Below are positions 1 through 8,347 of a stretch of DNA of 64,000 bases, one piece after another. The DNA lies in the NCBI GenBank assembly GCA_013200995.1, contig CP053688.1:1-64000 (forward strand). The letters are read 5' to 3'. The stretch's first letter is position 1, and the number at the start of each line of letters is the position of its first letter. Origin of the DNA: Arthrobacter citreus (GTDB taxonomy: Bacteria > Bacillota > Bacilli > Bacillales > Bacillaceae_G). The notes beneath the pieces were generated by a model. It saw nothing but the letters and a program-made list of their open reading frames with translations, had not been told where the DNA came from and searched no databases. Made by a program: the position numbers and the translations under genes.

Positions 1-59
1 GGGATTATTCGTTTTGAAGAAGCTATTCATAACTAGATACTACTTCCTTTTACTAAAAG

Positions 60-109
60 TGTTGACTAATCAACAACAAATCTATACAATAGGTGTTGAT
101 TAGTCAACA
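60..109 (+). promoter_or_regulatory. Promoter with two MarR-type operators
   Basis: TTGACT at 62-67 and TACAAT at 85-90 are separated by 17 bases, a near-consensus sigma-A promoter. Two 16-base dyads, TGTTGACTAATCAACA (60-75) and TGTTGATTAGTCAACA (94-109), are exact reverse complements of each other. One covers the -35 box and the other covers the expected transcription start. This is the usual arrangement of an autorepressing MarR operator; binding by the adjacent protein is inferred. Confidence 0.75.
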
Positions 110-115
110 GTAAAA

Positions 116-565
116 TTGGTGGTGATTACAATCGAAACAGAAACAATGCATTTCATTATGCTAAACAGTAAGATTTTTAGAAATACCCAAATTTATTTAG
201 ATAAAGTTATCAAAAAGTACGATCTTAGTAGTGGCTCTTTTTTATATTTAATTACTTTAGAAAAAAATGAGAGAATTAGCCAAAATAAACTGAGTGAAGA
301 AATCGGTCACGATAAGGCAATGTCAGCAAGAACGATTAAAAAACTAATCGACCTAGGATATGTATATAAGGAACAACATGAAAGTAATAGTAGAGCTTAT
401 CGGTTGTATTTAACTGAAAAAGCTAAAGATATTTTGCCTGAGATTCATGAAAAAATTCAGGAAATGGTGACTTTATTTACTGAAGAATTAACTGAGGAAG
501 AATTGCTTATTACGATGAGATCTTTAAAAAAGATATTTAATAGTACAAACAAATTTCGAGAGTAG
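116..565 (+). CDS. MarR family transcriptional regulator
   Basis: Winged-helix DNA-binding repressor of about 149 residues, the normal MarR length. The central helix-turn-helix reads ISQNKLSEEIGHDKAMSART and is followed by a wing region (YVYKEQHESNSRAYRLYLT) and a long C-terminal dimerisation helix. The start is uncertain: TTG at 116, GTG at 119 or 122, or ATG at 146 are all possible, and none has a good ribosome site. It lies 25 bases upstream of an aldo/keto reductase that it probably controls, and the paired dyads in its own promoter suggest autorepression. The inducer cannot be inferred. Confidence 0.85.
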   Translation: MVVITIETETMHFIMLNSKIFRNTQIYLDKVIKKYDLSSGSFLYLITLEKNERISQNKLSEEIGHDKAMSARTIKKLIDLGYVYKEQHESNSRAYRLYLTEKAKDILPEIHEKIQEMVTLFTEELTEEELLITMRSLKKIFNSTNKFRE

Positions 566-590
566 AGATGAAGAAGCGGAGGAATTTAAA

Positions 591-1553
591 ATGACTTATA
601 AACATAATGGCTTAGAACTTCATAAAATTGGATTAGGTTGTGGAGGGATGATCAAAGACGATAATAAGTCTGAAAATATCGCTACAATCCATGAAGCACT
701 TGATTTCGGAATTAATCACTTAAATACAGCAGATTTTTACGGTTTTGGAAAAAGTGAAACTGTGATTGGTGAAGCACTTAAAGGACAAAAAAGAGAGAAT
801 GCTTTTGTCTCTCTAAAGTTTGGTGTATTGGCTGAACCAAATGGAGCATTCTATGGATTAGATGTTAGACCATTATCGATCAAAAACTATTTAACGTATT
901 CACTTAAAAGATTAAATTTAGACTATATTGACCTATATCAACCAGCACGAATTGATTTAGGTATTCCTGTAGAAGAAACGATCGAAGAAATTTCTGACTT
1001 GGTTAAAGCTGGCTATGTAAAAAATATTGGAATTACACAAGTTGATGCAGATACATTAAGAAGAGCAAATTCTGTTCATCCAATAAGCTTCATCGAGACC
1101 GAGTATTCGCTTTTCAATAGAAGTATGGAAAAAGAAATTTTACCAACAGCACGTGAGCTTGGCGTGGGTGTAGTAGCGTTTGGTGCGCTTGCTCATGGAT
1201 TGCTTAGCGGTAATTTCTCAAAAAACAATTCAAAATCATATATCCCTATGTTTGCTGAAGGAAATATAGACAAAAATCTTGAACTTGTAGAAAAATTACG
1301 CAAAATTGCTGATGAGAAAAACGTCACAATTCCGCAACTGGCACTTGCATGGTTATCATCAAAAGGTGATGACATTATCACATTAGTTGGTGCATCAAGA
1401 CGCACTACTCTTAGAGATTCTATAAAGTCTGTAGACATTAAATTAAGTGCCGAAGAAATAGCAAGAATTGAAAAAGCAATACCTGAAGACCAAATCGCTG
1501 GAAGTAGCTTTCCAAAAATGGAATTTAAAAATGGGGTAAGATTTAACTCATAA
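591..1553 (+). CDS. Aldo/keto reductase
   Basis: NADPH-dependent oxidoreductase with a TIM-barrel fold, 320 residues, preceded by GCGGAGG. The N-terminal IGLGCGG, the motif LNTADFYGFGKSE and the lysine of VSLKFG fit the family. Two positions of the catalytic Asp-Tyr-Lys-His set are changed: Asp is Asn in LNTADFYG, and His is Ala in LYQPARID. Related reductases with the same changes exist as far as I recall, so this may mark a subgroup rather than a dead enzyme. It follows the marR gene closely and ends at a strong terminator; substrate unknown. Confidence 0.88.
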   Translation: MTYKHNGLELHKIGLGCGGMIKDDNKSENIATIHEALDFGINHLNTADFYGFGKSETVIGEALKGQKRENAFVSLKFGVLAEPNGAFYGLDVRPLSIKNYLTYSLKRLNLDYIDLYQPARIDLGIPVEETIEEISDLVKAGYVKNIGITQVDADTLRRANSVHPISFIETEYSLFNRSMEKEILPTARELGVGVVAFGALAHGLLSGNFSKNNSKSYIPMFAEGNIDKNLELVEKLRKIADEKNVTIPQLALAWLSSKGDDIITLVGASRRTTLRDSIKSVDIKLSAEEIARIEKAIPEDQIAGSSFPKMEFKNGVRFNS

Positions 1554-1558
1554 TATCA

Positions 1559-1604
1559 AGCACACCAAAAGTTTATTTTAGTAAACAATTGGTGTGCTTT
1601 TTTT
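1559..1604 (+). terminator. Rho-independent terminator after the reductase
   Basis: AGCACACCAA (1559-1568) pairs perfectly with TTGGTGTGCT (1589-1598), followed by a T run. It separates the reductase from the convergent gene starting at 1610. Confidence 0.85.
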
Positions 1605-1609
1605 GTTGT

Positions 1610-1921
1610 TCAGGCTTTTATTACATTAAAAGCAGCCGCAGCTTTTGGCCATCCTACATAAAACGCCAAATGTGTTACTAAAGAAATAATTTGTGTTTCA
1701 TTCATTCCGTTCTTTTTCGCTAATTGGATATGAAATGGCAGTTGTTCAGTATTTCCAATACTAATTAGAGAAGCGAGTGTACAAAGACTTCTTTCTTTTA
1801 ATGTTAATGTAGGATCACTCCATACTTTTCCAAATAAGATGTCTTCGCTATATTGAACAAATTCTGGAGCAATGTCTTTCAATTCCTTTAATGTTTTAGA
1901 GTCGATACGATCATTCAACAC
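1610..1921 (-). CDS. Carboxymuconolactone decarboxylase-like protein
   Basis: Small all-helical protein of about 103 residues in the carboxymuconolactone decarboxylase/AhpD-like family. The motif ERSLCTLASLISIGNTEQLP followed by a histidine fits the family's active-site region, although only one cysteine is present, so an AhpD-type CxxC redox role is unlikely. The reading frame extends upstream to 1981, but the GTG at 1921 with GGTGG just before it is the better start. It overlaps the end of the tautomerase gene by 11 bases, suggesting translational coupling. The pair probably acts in degradation of a small organic acid; substrate unknown. Confidence 0.75.
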   Translation of the reverse strand: MLNDRIDSKTLKELKDIAPEFVQYSEDILFGKVWSDPTLTLKERSLCTLASLISIGNTEQLPFHIQLAKKNGMNETQIISLVTHLAFYVGWPKAAAAFNVIKA

Positions 1922-2318
1922 GATGTTCCACCATCTGTGCCTTTCCTTGTCCGAATGACCAATTTTCAATAGAAGTCTCATTTAATGTAATAAAAATATC
2001 AGTGGTAGGGATGTTTAAGTGATGATATAAAGCTTCTGAAATCGATTCGTATAAATTCCTTTTTTGAGTAATCGTTCTACCCGGGGCACATGTTATCGAT
2101 AAATAAATCATCTTATCTGTTCTCTTTTTCTTATCTTCTAATAGATAAGAGGAATCATAAAAAAATTGATTTGGAGGATAAGGTAAGCACATGTGAAAAT
2201 AATCGTCTATTGGAATGTTAAAATGTTCAATTAATGATTCATGAATGTTACTACTTGCCTTTTTAAGTTCCTCTTTATTTAATGAGCCTTCTGGATAATA
2301 AATTTGGACAAATGGCAT
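1911..2318 (-). CDS. Tautomerase family protein
   Basis: Member of the 4-oxalocrotonate tautomerase superfamily, about 135 residues, so of the longer type with two beta-alpha-beta units. The start chosen is the ATG at 2318, because it places proline directly after Met (MPFVQIYYPEG), the catalytic N-terminal proline of the family, and because GGGAGTG sits at the right distance. A further ATG six codons upstream would bury the proline. It is first in a two-gene operon with the decarboxylase-like gene and divergent from a LysR gene. Confidence 0.8.
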   Translation of the reverse strand: MPFVQIYYPEGSLNKEELKKASSNIHESLIEHFNIPIDDYFHMCLPYPPNQFFYDSSYLLEDKKKRTDKMIYLSITCAPGRTITQKRNLYESISEALYHHLNIPTTDIFITLNETSIENWSFGQGKAQMVEHRVE

Positions 2319-2358
2319 ATGTTCACTCCCTTTCAACTATAAGATTATTTTACGTCGA

Positions 2359-2366
2359 GAATATTC
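2359..2366. promoter_or_regulatory. Divergent control region with GAATATTC dyad
   Basis: The 111-base gap between the tautomerase operon and the LysR gene contains the perfect dyad GAATATTC and a second GAATATT at 2391. LysR proteins usually bind such AT-rich dyads between divergent genes; the assignment is inferred. Confidence 0.35.
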
Positions 2367-2429
2367 ATTTGTATAATTGAAAATATATTAGAATATTATC
2401 AAAAAAGTTGATGAAGATGAGGTGAAAGA

Positions 2430-3308
2430 ATGGAAGTAAAAGAGCTAATTTCTTTTAAAACAATTGCTGAAGAAGGGACATTTTCACAAGCAGCTAAAAA
2501 GTTAAACTATGCACAGTCAACGATTACAACTCAAATTAAAAAGCTAGAAAAGGAACTTGGATTTCTACTTTTTGAACGAGGGTGGGACGCTAGATTAACA
2601 AATGAAGGGGCTTTATTTTTAGAAGAAGTAGAATATTTGTTAATGCATTGGGAGTATTCAGTAAACCAAGCACAGCGGATCAGTAAAGAGGAGGTCGGGA
2701 CAATACGAATTGGACTGATTGAATCGGTTGCGCAGGAAATCATTCCATCTATTTTAAGCTACTTAAATAAGGAGAAACCTTATATACAATGTGATTTTGT
2801 CGTGGGGAATACAACACTTTTATCACAAATGATCGATCAAAATAAGCTTGATTTTGCTATTTGTGGAAACAACAAAAGTAGTTCGAATGTGAAATTCGAA
2901 CCACTTAGCGTAGAAAAAATTCAATTTATTGTTAATAACCCAAAGCATCCACTTTTAAGTAAAAAAATAATTGAAATACATGAAATCATCGATTACCCGA
3001 TCGTTATTGGAGAGAAAAGTTGTTATTACACGCGAACTGTGAATGCATTTTTAACAGAAAATAATTTATCTTTTAAGAGGGTCTATAATTGTAGTGCTGT
3101 CCATCTAATTCCACAATTACTTTTCGAAGATGCTATAGGCATTATCCCATTAGGTACTAGTTTGGGTCATGAGCATATTCCAATAGAGGTCAAAGAATTT
3201 GATCCAAAGATGCCAATTGGAATTTTGATTTCTTCTAAAAAAGGAGACTATTTGAGCGATACGAAACAACAAATTATGAAATTAATCGAATCATCATTTT
3301 TAGAATAA
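2430..3308 (+). CDS. LysR family transcriptional regulator
   Basis: 292-residue regulator with the N-terminal LysR helix-turn-helix (GTFSQAAKKLNYAQSTITTQ, then IKKLEKELGFLLFERG) and a two-lobe substrate-binding-like effector domain. The ATG at 2430 has GATGAGGTG upstream. It is divergent from the tautomerase and decarboxylase-like operon, the classic arrangement for a LysR activator of a small catabolic operon. The co-inducer is unknown. Confidence 0.88.
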   Translation: MEVKELISFKTIAEEGTFSQAAKKLNYAQSTITTQIKKLEKELGFLLFERGWDARLTNEGALFLEEVEYLLMHWEYSVNQAQRISKEEVGTIRIGLIESVAQEIIPSILSYLNKEKPYIQCDFVVGNTTLLSQMIDQNKLDFAICGNNKSSSNVKFEPLSVEKIQFIVNNPKHPLLSKKIIEIHEIIDYPIVIGEKSCYYTRTVNAFLTENNLSFKRVYNCSAVHLIPQLLFEDAIGIIPLGTSLGHEHIPIEVKEFDPKMPIGILISSKKGDYLSDTKQQIMKLIESSFLE

Positions 3309-3315
3309 TATTTGA

Positions 3316-3346
3316 TTGGCAGTACATTAATTTCAATGAACTGCCT
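3316..3346 (+). terminator. Hairpin after the LysR gene
   Basis: GGCAGT followed by CATT pairs with AATG followed by ACTGCC across a short AT loop, 8 bases after the stop. The T tract is weak, so terminator strength is uncertain. The rest of the gap to 3462 holds a stray AGGAGG (about 3380) followed by TTG-AAA-TAA, which looks like a dead start. Confidence 0.5.
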
Positions 3347-3462
3347 CTATATTAACTCACTATTTTTCCTCAAATTAGGAGGAACTTACAACGTTGAAAT
3401 AATGTGATAAACAGGTTTATTCTTTATTGATGCGATTGCTATTTAAAATGTGACTTACAAAA

Positions 3463-3488
3463 AAAGGTTGTCTAATTAGACAACCTTT
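3463..3488 (-). terminator. Terminator of the second LysR gene
   Basis: A perfect 26-base palindrome with arms AAAGGTTGTCTAA and TTAGACAACCTTT. Read on the minus strand it is followed by a run of T, giving a strong terminator for the gene ending at 3519. Confidence 0.8.
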
Positions 3489-3518
3489 AGTTGAAAAGTA
3501 ATTTAGTATTTTCATTAC

Positions 3519-4406
3519 TCACAGACTATTTTTAACAATTTCTATGAATTTTTCCACAAGTAAGCTATGCTTCTCAGCTTTTCTCGTCCAAACAGCGATT
3601 TTATTTTTAATATGTATATCCTGTACATATACTCTCGCCAATTGGCCATTATCTACATACTCGCTAACAGCGAGAGATGAAATAAAACTTGCGCCATATC
3701 CAGCCATTACAGAACGAATTGTTTCATTAATCCCACTAAATTGAAGGGAGATTTTTGGTGGACTTACTTGGTGAGTTTGACATAAAGAAAAAAGGTGATC
3801 TCTCATCGAACTTCCTTCTTCACGCATAATAAAAGATTCTTTAACCATCTCCACTAATGAGATAGTTTTATTGGCAAACGGATGAGTAGGAGATACTACA
3901 AACCAAAGTTCATCTTCAAATAAATCTTCCCACGTTACTTCCTCTGGTCTTTCCGATACTCCACCACCATAAATTGCAATATCGGCTTTATAATGTATGA
4001 GTTGCTCAAATGCATCTTTCGTATTAGCGGTTGTAATAACTAAATTTACATCTTCATTTGCACTTTTAAACGTAGCTGCCCATGTAGGAATTAAAAAATT
4101 TGCAGGGAGATACGTAGCAACAATTTTAATTGTTCCTTTCTTGGCAAGTCGATAATCCTCAATAAATGATTCAATATTCTCTTCAAGAGTAACAAGATTT
4201 TTTGCTTTTTCTGCCAATGCGATCCCGAATTCAGTTAATACAACTCCTCGACCCTGTTGCTTAAATAAAGGAACGCCAATTTCATGTTCAAACTTTTTAA
4301 TTTGGCTAGAAACTGCAGGTTGACTAATACACAACAATTTGGCTGCCTTTGTGAAACTACCTGTGAGTGCTACTTGATAAAATAATTTTAATCCATGTAT
4401 ATTCAT
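3519..4406 (-). CDS. LysR family transcriptional regulator
   Basis: About 295 residues with the N-terminal LysR winged helix (GSFTKAAKLLCISQPAVSSQ, then IKKFEHEIGVPLFKQQGRG) and a C-terminal LysR substrate domain. Two adjacent ATG codons are available; the second, at 4406, has better spacing from AGAGGTGA. It is divergent from an O-methyltransferase gene, and a textbook T-N11-A LysR box lies between the two, so control of the methyltransferase and of itself is likely. The overall sequence resembles the CysL/YwfK-type branch, but I would not assign a symbol. Confidence 0.88.
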   Translation of the reverse strand: MNIHGLKLFYQVALTGSFTKAAKLLCISQPAVSSQIKKFEHEIGVPLFKQQGRGVVLTEFGIALAEKAKNLVTLEENIESFIEDYRLAKKGTIKIVATYLPANFLIPTWAATFKSANEDVNLVITTANTKDAFEQLIHYKADIAIYGGGVSERPEEVTWEDLFEDELWFVVSPTHPFANKTISLVEMVKESFIMREEGSSMRDHLFSLCQTHQVSPPKISLQFSGINETIRSVMAGYGASFISSLAVSEYVDNGQLARVYVQDIHIKNKIAVWTRKAEKHSLLVEKFIEIVKNSL

Positions 4407-4422
4407 CATTTCACCTCTACCT

Positions 4423-4437
4423 ATAACTTAAAGTTAT
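4423..4437. promoter_or_regulatory. LysR box between divergent genes
   Basis: ATAACTTAAAGTTAT is a perfect 15-base dyad and matches the T-N11-A rule for LysR recognition sites. It lies 17 bases upstream of the LysR start and about 90 bases before the methyltransferase start. Confidence 0.65.
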
Positions 4438-4529
4438 GGATAAATAAAAATTATATATTTTTATTATGATTTATTTTATTATACACTTTTGTTAGAAGAA
4501 TTAGAAAATATAGAAAAGAGGTTACCATT

Positions 4530-5192
4530 ATGATGAATGAAGTTTGGAAAGATGTAGATGAATATTTTATTGATAAACTTATACCATCTGATGCAACACT
4601 TGAAGGAGTATTAAAAGCCAATAAAGAGGCTGGTATTCCAGAAATTGATGTCTCACCAACACAAGGTAAACTTCTATACCTATTAGCCAAAATTAAAGGA
4701 GCTAAAAACATCTTAGAAATCGGTACCCTAGGTGGATATAGTAGTATATGGCTTGCACGCGCATTACCTGAAACTGGTAAAGTATACACGCTTGAAATTG
4801 AACCAGAATATGCAAAAATAGCTAAAAAAAATATAGAGAACGCCGGATGTACTAGTAAAGTCGAAGTCATAGTAGGAAAAGCATTAGAAACCTTGCATAG
4901 CCTCAAAGAAAAAGGTAAATCTTTTGACTTAATTTTTATTGACGCAGACAAACCAAATAATCCCCATTACATAAAATGGGCATTAGAATTAGCCAATAAC
5001 GGGGCATTAATCATCAGCGATAATGTCGTTCGAAATGGTGAAGTTATTGATGAAAATAGTGAGGATGACCGGGTCCAAGGTGTACGTAAATTTATGGATA
5101 TATTAGAAAAAGAACCCCGTATTGAATCTACGGCTATACAAACAGTTGGCACTAAAGGGTACGATGGTTTTGTGATCAGTATCGTAAAATAA
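4530..5192 (+). CDS. O-methyltransferase (CCoAOMT/YrrM-like)
   Basis: SAM-dependent class I methyltransferase of about 220 residues, the usual length of O-methyltransferase family 3. Visible motifs are the SAM-binding loop ILEIGTLGGYSSIWLA, the acidic residue at the end of strand 2 (VYTLEIEPEYA), and the metal/SAM segment FDLIFIDADKPN with a following ISDNVV. These fit cation-dependent catechol-type methyltransferases. AAGAGG lies eight bases before the first ATG; a second ATG follows immediately. It is divergent from, and probably controlled by, the LysR gene. The acceptor molecule is unknown. Confidence 0.88.
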   Translation: MMNEVWKDVDEYFIDKLIPSDATLEGVLKANKEAGIPEIDVSPTQGKLLYLLAKIKGAKNILEIGTLGGYSSIWLARALPETGKVYTLEIEPEYAKIAKKNIENAGCTSKVEVIVGKALETLHSLKEKGKSFDLIFIDADKPNNPHYIKWALELANNGALIISDNVVRNGEVIDENSEDDRVQGVRKFMDILEKEPRIESTAIQTVGTKGYDGFVISIVK

Positions 5193-5195
5193 AGT

Positions 5196-5233
5196 AAAAG
5201 GCTGTGTCACTATTTATTTTGACACAGCCTTTT
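5196..5233 (+). terminator. Terminator after the O-methyltransferase
   Basis: AAAAGGCTGTGTCA (5196-5209) pairs with TGACACAGCCTTTT (5220-5233): a 14-base perfect stem ending in T. Bases 5234-5371 contain no gene that I can support. Confidence 0.85.
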
Positions 5234-5371
5234 ACGATCTACTATGTAGACACTATTTGCTCTTCTATTAAACGTGAAACAATGTCCTAGGGAAAGCAGT
5301 CGATTGTTATACAATTAAAGAACTAGAAATGCTTGAGCGCTCCTTGATTGAGCAACGAATCCTTATTTTAG

Positions 5372-5839
5372 TTATAATAAATCAAAATTTTTAGTAATTG
5401 TGATAGAGTTACTTAATTCCTTTATCAATTTCTCAAAATCTTTCATTAATAGATTATTAATGTAAATAACAATTTCTTCCTCAGAATGCATTGCTAAGAT
5501 GAATTTTTCACTAATAACATATGCTCTTTCTATTTCTTCAACTTTTATTTCTTTTCTTGAACTAAATATACCTTGATGATGGATCGTGAGTATATTATTC
5601 TCTAAATTCAAATAATCAATAGAATTAAGTCTGATAAAAAATAAAGATTTTGGAATAAATAACAAAAAAAGTATCATAATCGGTATTAAAAGTATTAAGA
5701 AGAAAACATATGTATATCTGAATACATCCCAATTTGCATATACCAAAAATACTATCAGTAAGAAAAATATAAAAATACTTAATAAAATACTATATCCAAC
5801 CAACTTTGCTTTTGAATGTTCTTTGTATTTTAGTTTCAA
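5372..5839 (-). CDS. Two-TM membrane protein with PH-like domain
   Basis: 155-residue protein with two strong transmembrane helices (about residues 14-34 and 42-64), then a soluble half rich in beta strands (NILTIHHQGIFSSRKEIKVE) and a C-terminal helix. This layout, a short loop between two helices and then a bacterial PH-like domain, is common in small Bacillus membrane proteins of unknown role. The start at 5839 is preceded by a weak GAGGG. It stands alone, next to decayed DNA at 5840-6140. Confidence 0.6.
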   Translation of the reverse strand: MKLKYKEHSKAKLVGYSILLSIFIFFLLIVFLVYANWDVFRYTYVFFLILLIPIMILFLLFIPKSLFFIRLNSIDYLNLENNILTIHHQGIFSSRKEIKVEEIERAYVISEKFILAMHSEEEIVIYINNLLMKDFEKLIKELSNSITITKNFDLL

Positions 5840-6011
5840 AATCTTTCCCTCTTTCTAAAACTTAAATTGAAATAGAATAATAGTAGTATATTCGCTAGAT
5901 TCTTTATAAACTCCTTTCAGATAATCTACTATTTACCTCAAAAAAAAATCTACTTTTCAGCTGATTTTCTTGTTAAACTAAAGGACTGACTTTTCATAAG
6001 CATGATGTGAT

Positions 6012-6137
6012 TTAATCAGACTGTTCAATTGTTAATCTTCTATAGGATAAATATTCTAAAAAACTCTTGGCTGCAAGTGACAGTTATTTTTCCTCTCGCA
6101 TATCTTCACCAATATTTCGAAAGGCAGGTAATTTGTT
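6012..6137 (-). pseudogene. C-terminal remnant of a LysR regulator
   Basis: On the minus strand an open frame reads ...FRNIGEDMREEK, stop, LSLAAKSFLEYLSYRR..., stop. The segment AAKSFLEYL is typical of the last helix of LysR proteins. The in-frame TAA lies at 6084-6086. The 5' part of the gene, including the DNA-binding domain, is absent; homology stops at about 6137, exactly where the divergent transporter remnant begins. Identification rests on a short stretch and is moderate. Confidence 0.45.
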
Positions 6138-6737
6138 ATGATTCTCTCACCTGTAATCCTTAAAGAACAATTATCTATCTAAAAGGTTATTTGTATTGGC
6201 ATTGCTATAGTAGGTATGTTATTGATTGTTGGAAACGGTATAAGTGCATCTGGAAAAGGCGATCTACTTGGAATCTTTTTTGGATTAGTGGCAGCGGCAT
6301 TTTATGCTGCATTAATGTTATTGAATAAATTTATTCAACACATAGCCAAGTTAGAGATTACAATCATCCAACTTGGAATAACTGCTATACTTCTTTTGCC
6401 TTATGTTCTATTTACGGAGGGATTCGGCATCTTAGAAGTACCAAGATCATCTATACTCTTTATTATCCTGTTAGGCATCATTAATACAGGAGTTGGATTT
6501 TGGTTATTCTTCTCGGGTATGCAAAATTTAAAGGGGCAGAGCATCGCTATGTTAAGTTATGTCGATCCTTTTGTAGCTATATTGATTTCAGGGGTTATCT
6601 TACAAGAACAAATGACTGCTGTTCAAATGATTGGTGGGACATTACTACTAGGTTCCACATTTGTTAGTGAATATCAATCAAAGAAATTTTCTAGACTACA
6701 AATGAGAAAAACAGCTGAATTAATTAATAAACAGTGA
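6138..6737 (+). pseudogene. 5'-truncated EamA/DMT-family transporter
   Basis: The C-terminal half of a ten-TM drug/metabolite transporter: five hydrophobic segments, with the characteristic SYVDPFVAILISGVILQEQM near the end. Upstream in the same frame is a remnant of the end of the first EamA repeat (ILSPVILKEQLSI) followed by TAA at 6180-6182, then KVICIGIAIVG. So the gene has lost its first four or so helices and also carries a stop. A shorter product starting at ATG 6216 (173 residues) is possible but unlikely to transport. Divergent EamA/LysR pairs are common, which fits the neighbouring remnant. Confidence 0.75.
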
Positions 6738-6762
6738 GAAGCATTCGTTTCTCACTGTTTTG
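6729..6762 (+). terminator. Terminator after the EamA remnant
   Basis: AAACAGTGAGAA (6729-6740) pairs with TTCTCACTGTTT (6749-6760); the stop codon lies inside the stem. Confidence 0.75.
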
Positions 6763-6861
6763 CATTTTATGTGTTTTAATACAGCACATGGTTATGAATT
6801 GAATCATGTAAATTCATTCTAGATTTTATGTAACTAACGCACGGTGTTAGCATAATAGTAG

Positions 6862-7152
6862 TTACCTATGTAGTTGTGATATGGAGAAGGATTGTGCTGC
6901 AACTAAAATTATAATTATTGATAAGACAAAGAAGGCAATTGACCGACTTTTCTTTTTTAAAATATATTGCTCTATTCCCGATAAAAACATAGATAACGCA
7001 AGGGTTGTTCCTATAAGACCAGAATAGAAAAAATTAACCGGATATGATTTTAAAGAAAAAATAAAAAATACTGTGACTGGAATTCCTAATATCATTTGAG
7101 TAATTACGATAGGCTTTACCCTGTTCTTGAAAAAACGATCGCTAAATGTCAT
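6862..7152 (-). CDS. Small membrane protein, unknown
   Basis: 96 residues with three hydrophobic helices (about residues 14-34, 42-62 and 70-90) and a positively charged loop KKKSRS. AAGGGG lies close upstream of the ATG at 7152. It resembles several short Bacillus membrane families (a DUF3953-like protein is one possibility) but has no diagnostic motif. The next gene in the same orientation also encodes a small membrane protein; they are about 100 bases apart. Function unknown. Confidence 0.55.
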   Translation of the reverse strand: MTFSDRFFKNRVKPIVITQMILGIPVTVFFIFSLKSYPVNFFYSGLIGTTLALSMFLSGIEQYILKKKSRSIAFFVLSIIIILVAAQSFSISQLHR

Positions 7153-7255
7153 TTAACGCAACCCCTTCTATCTAAAAAAATATATCTGAGTTTATACAAT
7201 CAATCATGTTGTGTAACTAATGCGTCCAATAAACTATGAAATATAATTTTAAAAA

Positions 7256-7567
7256 TTAATGTCTATAGATAAAAATGAAAATCAAAAATACTGGAAATGT
7301 CAAAGCACTGATCCATTTTGGAAATGGCACATTAAATTTACCTAATATTTTTCTAGTATGATCCTCACACAATACAGCTAGATTTATCATTAAAAAACAC
7401 ATTAATAAGAATAATTTAAAAGAAATCTTCATATGTGAAAGCAACAAAAAAAATATCAAAAGGAAAAATATCTCAGCCAGGAATTCAGCTAAATCATTTT
7501 TTCTAACATTATTTTTAAAAAGCCATTTTGTATATTTCTTTAATAACGACAGTTCTAATCCCTCCAT
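7256..7567 (-). CDS. Small membrane protein, unknown
   Basis: Up to 103 residues. A charged N-terminal segment is followed by three hydrophobic helices (AEIFFLLIFFLLLS, LFLLMCFLMINLAVL, and FPVFLIFIFIY at the C terminus). No ribosome site precedes the ATG at 7567; GGAGGG lies just inside the frame, so translation may begin a few codons later at a non-ATG codon. No family recognised. The 7568-7795 gap upstream shows no further gene. Confidence 0.5.
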   Translation of the reverse strand: MEGLELSLLKKYTKWLFKNNVRKNDLAEFLAEIFFLLIFFLLLSHMKISFKLFLLMCFLMINLAVLCEDHTRKILGKFNVPFPKWISALTFPVFLIFIFIYRH

Positions 7568-7795
7568 AAATTTATATTGATTTATACATTAAAATGTAAA
7601 AGTTAATGTATATGAAAAGAAAAATAAAAAATATTGTTCATTACTCAATTATATATCAACTTCATTAACTGTAACTTGGGAAAGTTTCGTCTTTCACTTC
7701 AACTAAAATAGGATAATTTGCTTTTGAAACTTAGATTAAAGAATCGTTAAAATGAAATGAAACTAAATTTTTTAACTTTTAAGGGGGATTTAATA

Positions 7796-8323
7796 ATGGA
7801 TAAAGCTCAATTAGCGCAGGAAATATACAATATTGCCCATTTAACAGGTGAATTTACATTAAGGTCGGGATTAGTATCGAATGAGTATTTTGATAAATAT
7901 TTGTTTGAATCGAATCCAAAACTTTTAAAAGAAATAGCGGAGCAACTAGCAAACTATATACCAGAAGGAACTGAGGTATTGGCAGGTTTAGAGATGGGTG
8001 GGATTCCGATTGCTACTGCTTTATCTCTAAAAACGGGAATTCCAGTAGTGTTTGTTCGAAAAGAAGCAAAAGCCTATGGAACTTGTAAACTTGCAGAAGG
8101 TGCTGATATAAAAGATAAGAAGGTTTGTATTGTAGAAGATGTAGTCACAACCGGAGGACAGATTAAACTTAGTGCTGAAGATTTAAAACAAGTTGGCGCA
8201 AATGTAACAGATGTTCTATGCGTAATTGATCGCCAACAAAATGGGAAAGAAAATTTATACGAAGCGGGATTAAGTCTTCATTCATTACTAACGATGGATG
8301 ACTTAGTCACTGTTTCAAATTAA
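7796..8323 (+). CDS. Stand-alone orotate phosphoribosyltransferase (PyrE-like)
   Basis: Type I phosphoribosyltransferase of 175 residues. The PRPP-binding motif VCIVEDVVTTGGQ is intact, and the N-terminal LTGEFTLRSGLVSNEYFDKY is typical of orotate phosphoribosyltransferase, which joins orotate and PRPP to make OMP. The start is the ATG at 7796, eight bases after AAGGGGG; an ATG 13 codons upstream lacks a ribosome site. It is shorter than the usual operon-encoded PyrE (about 210 residues) and has no pyrimidine genes nearby, so it is probably a paralogue with a salvage or other role. Confidence 0.82.
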   Translation: MDKAQLAQEIYNIAHLTGEFTLRSGLVSNEYFDKYLFESNPKLLKEIAEQLANYIPEGTEVLAGLEMGGIPIATALSLKTGIPVVFVRKEAKAYGTCKLAEGADIKDKKVCIVEDVVTTGGQIKLSAEDLKQVGANVTDVLCVIDRQQNGKENLYEAGLSLHSLLTMDDLVTVSN

Positions 8324-8347
8324 ATCTTATATATAGGAGGAAACACG

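Noticed and set aside
1193..1438. Minus-strand ORF of 81 residues inside the aldo/keto reductase
   Set aside because: Lies wholly opposite a well-supported gene, has no ribosome site and Ser/Phe-rich shadow composition.
4451..4951. Minus-strand ORF of 166 residues opposite the O-methyltransferase
   Set aside because: Antisense to a clear SAM methyltransferase; no family resemblance or start signal.
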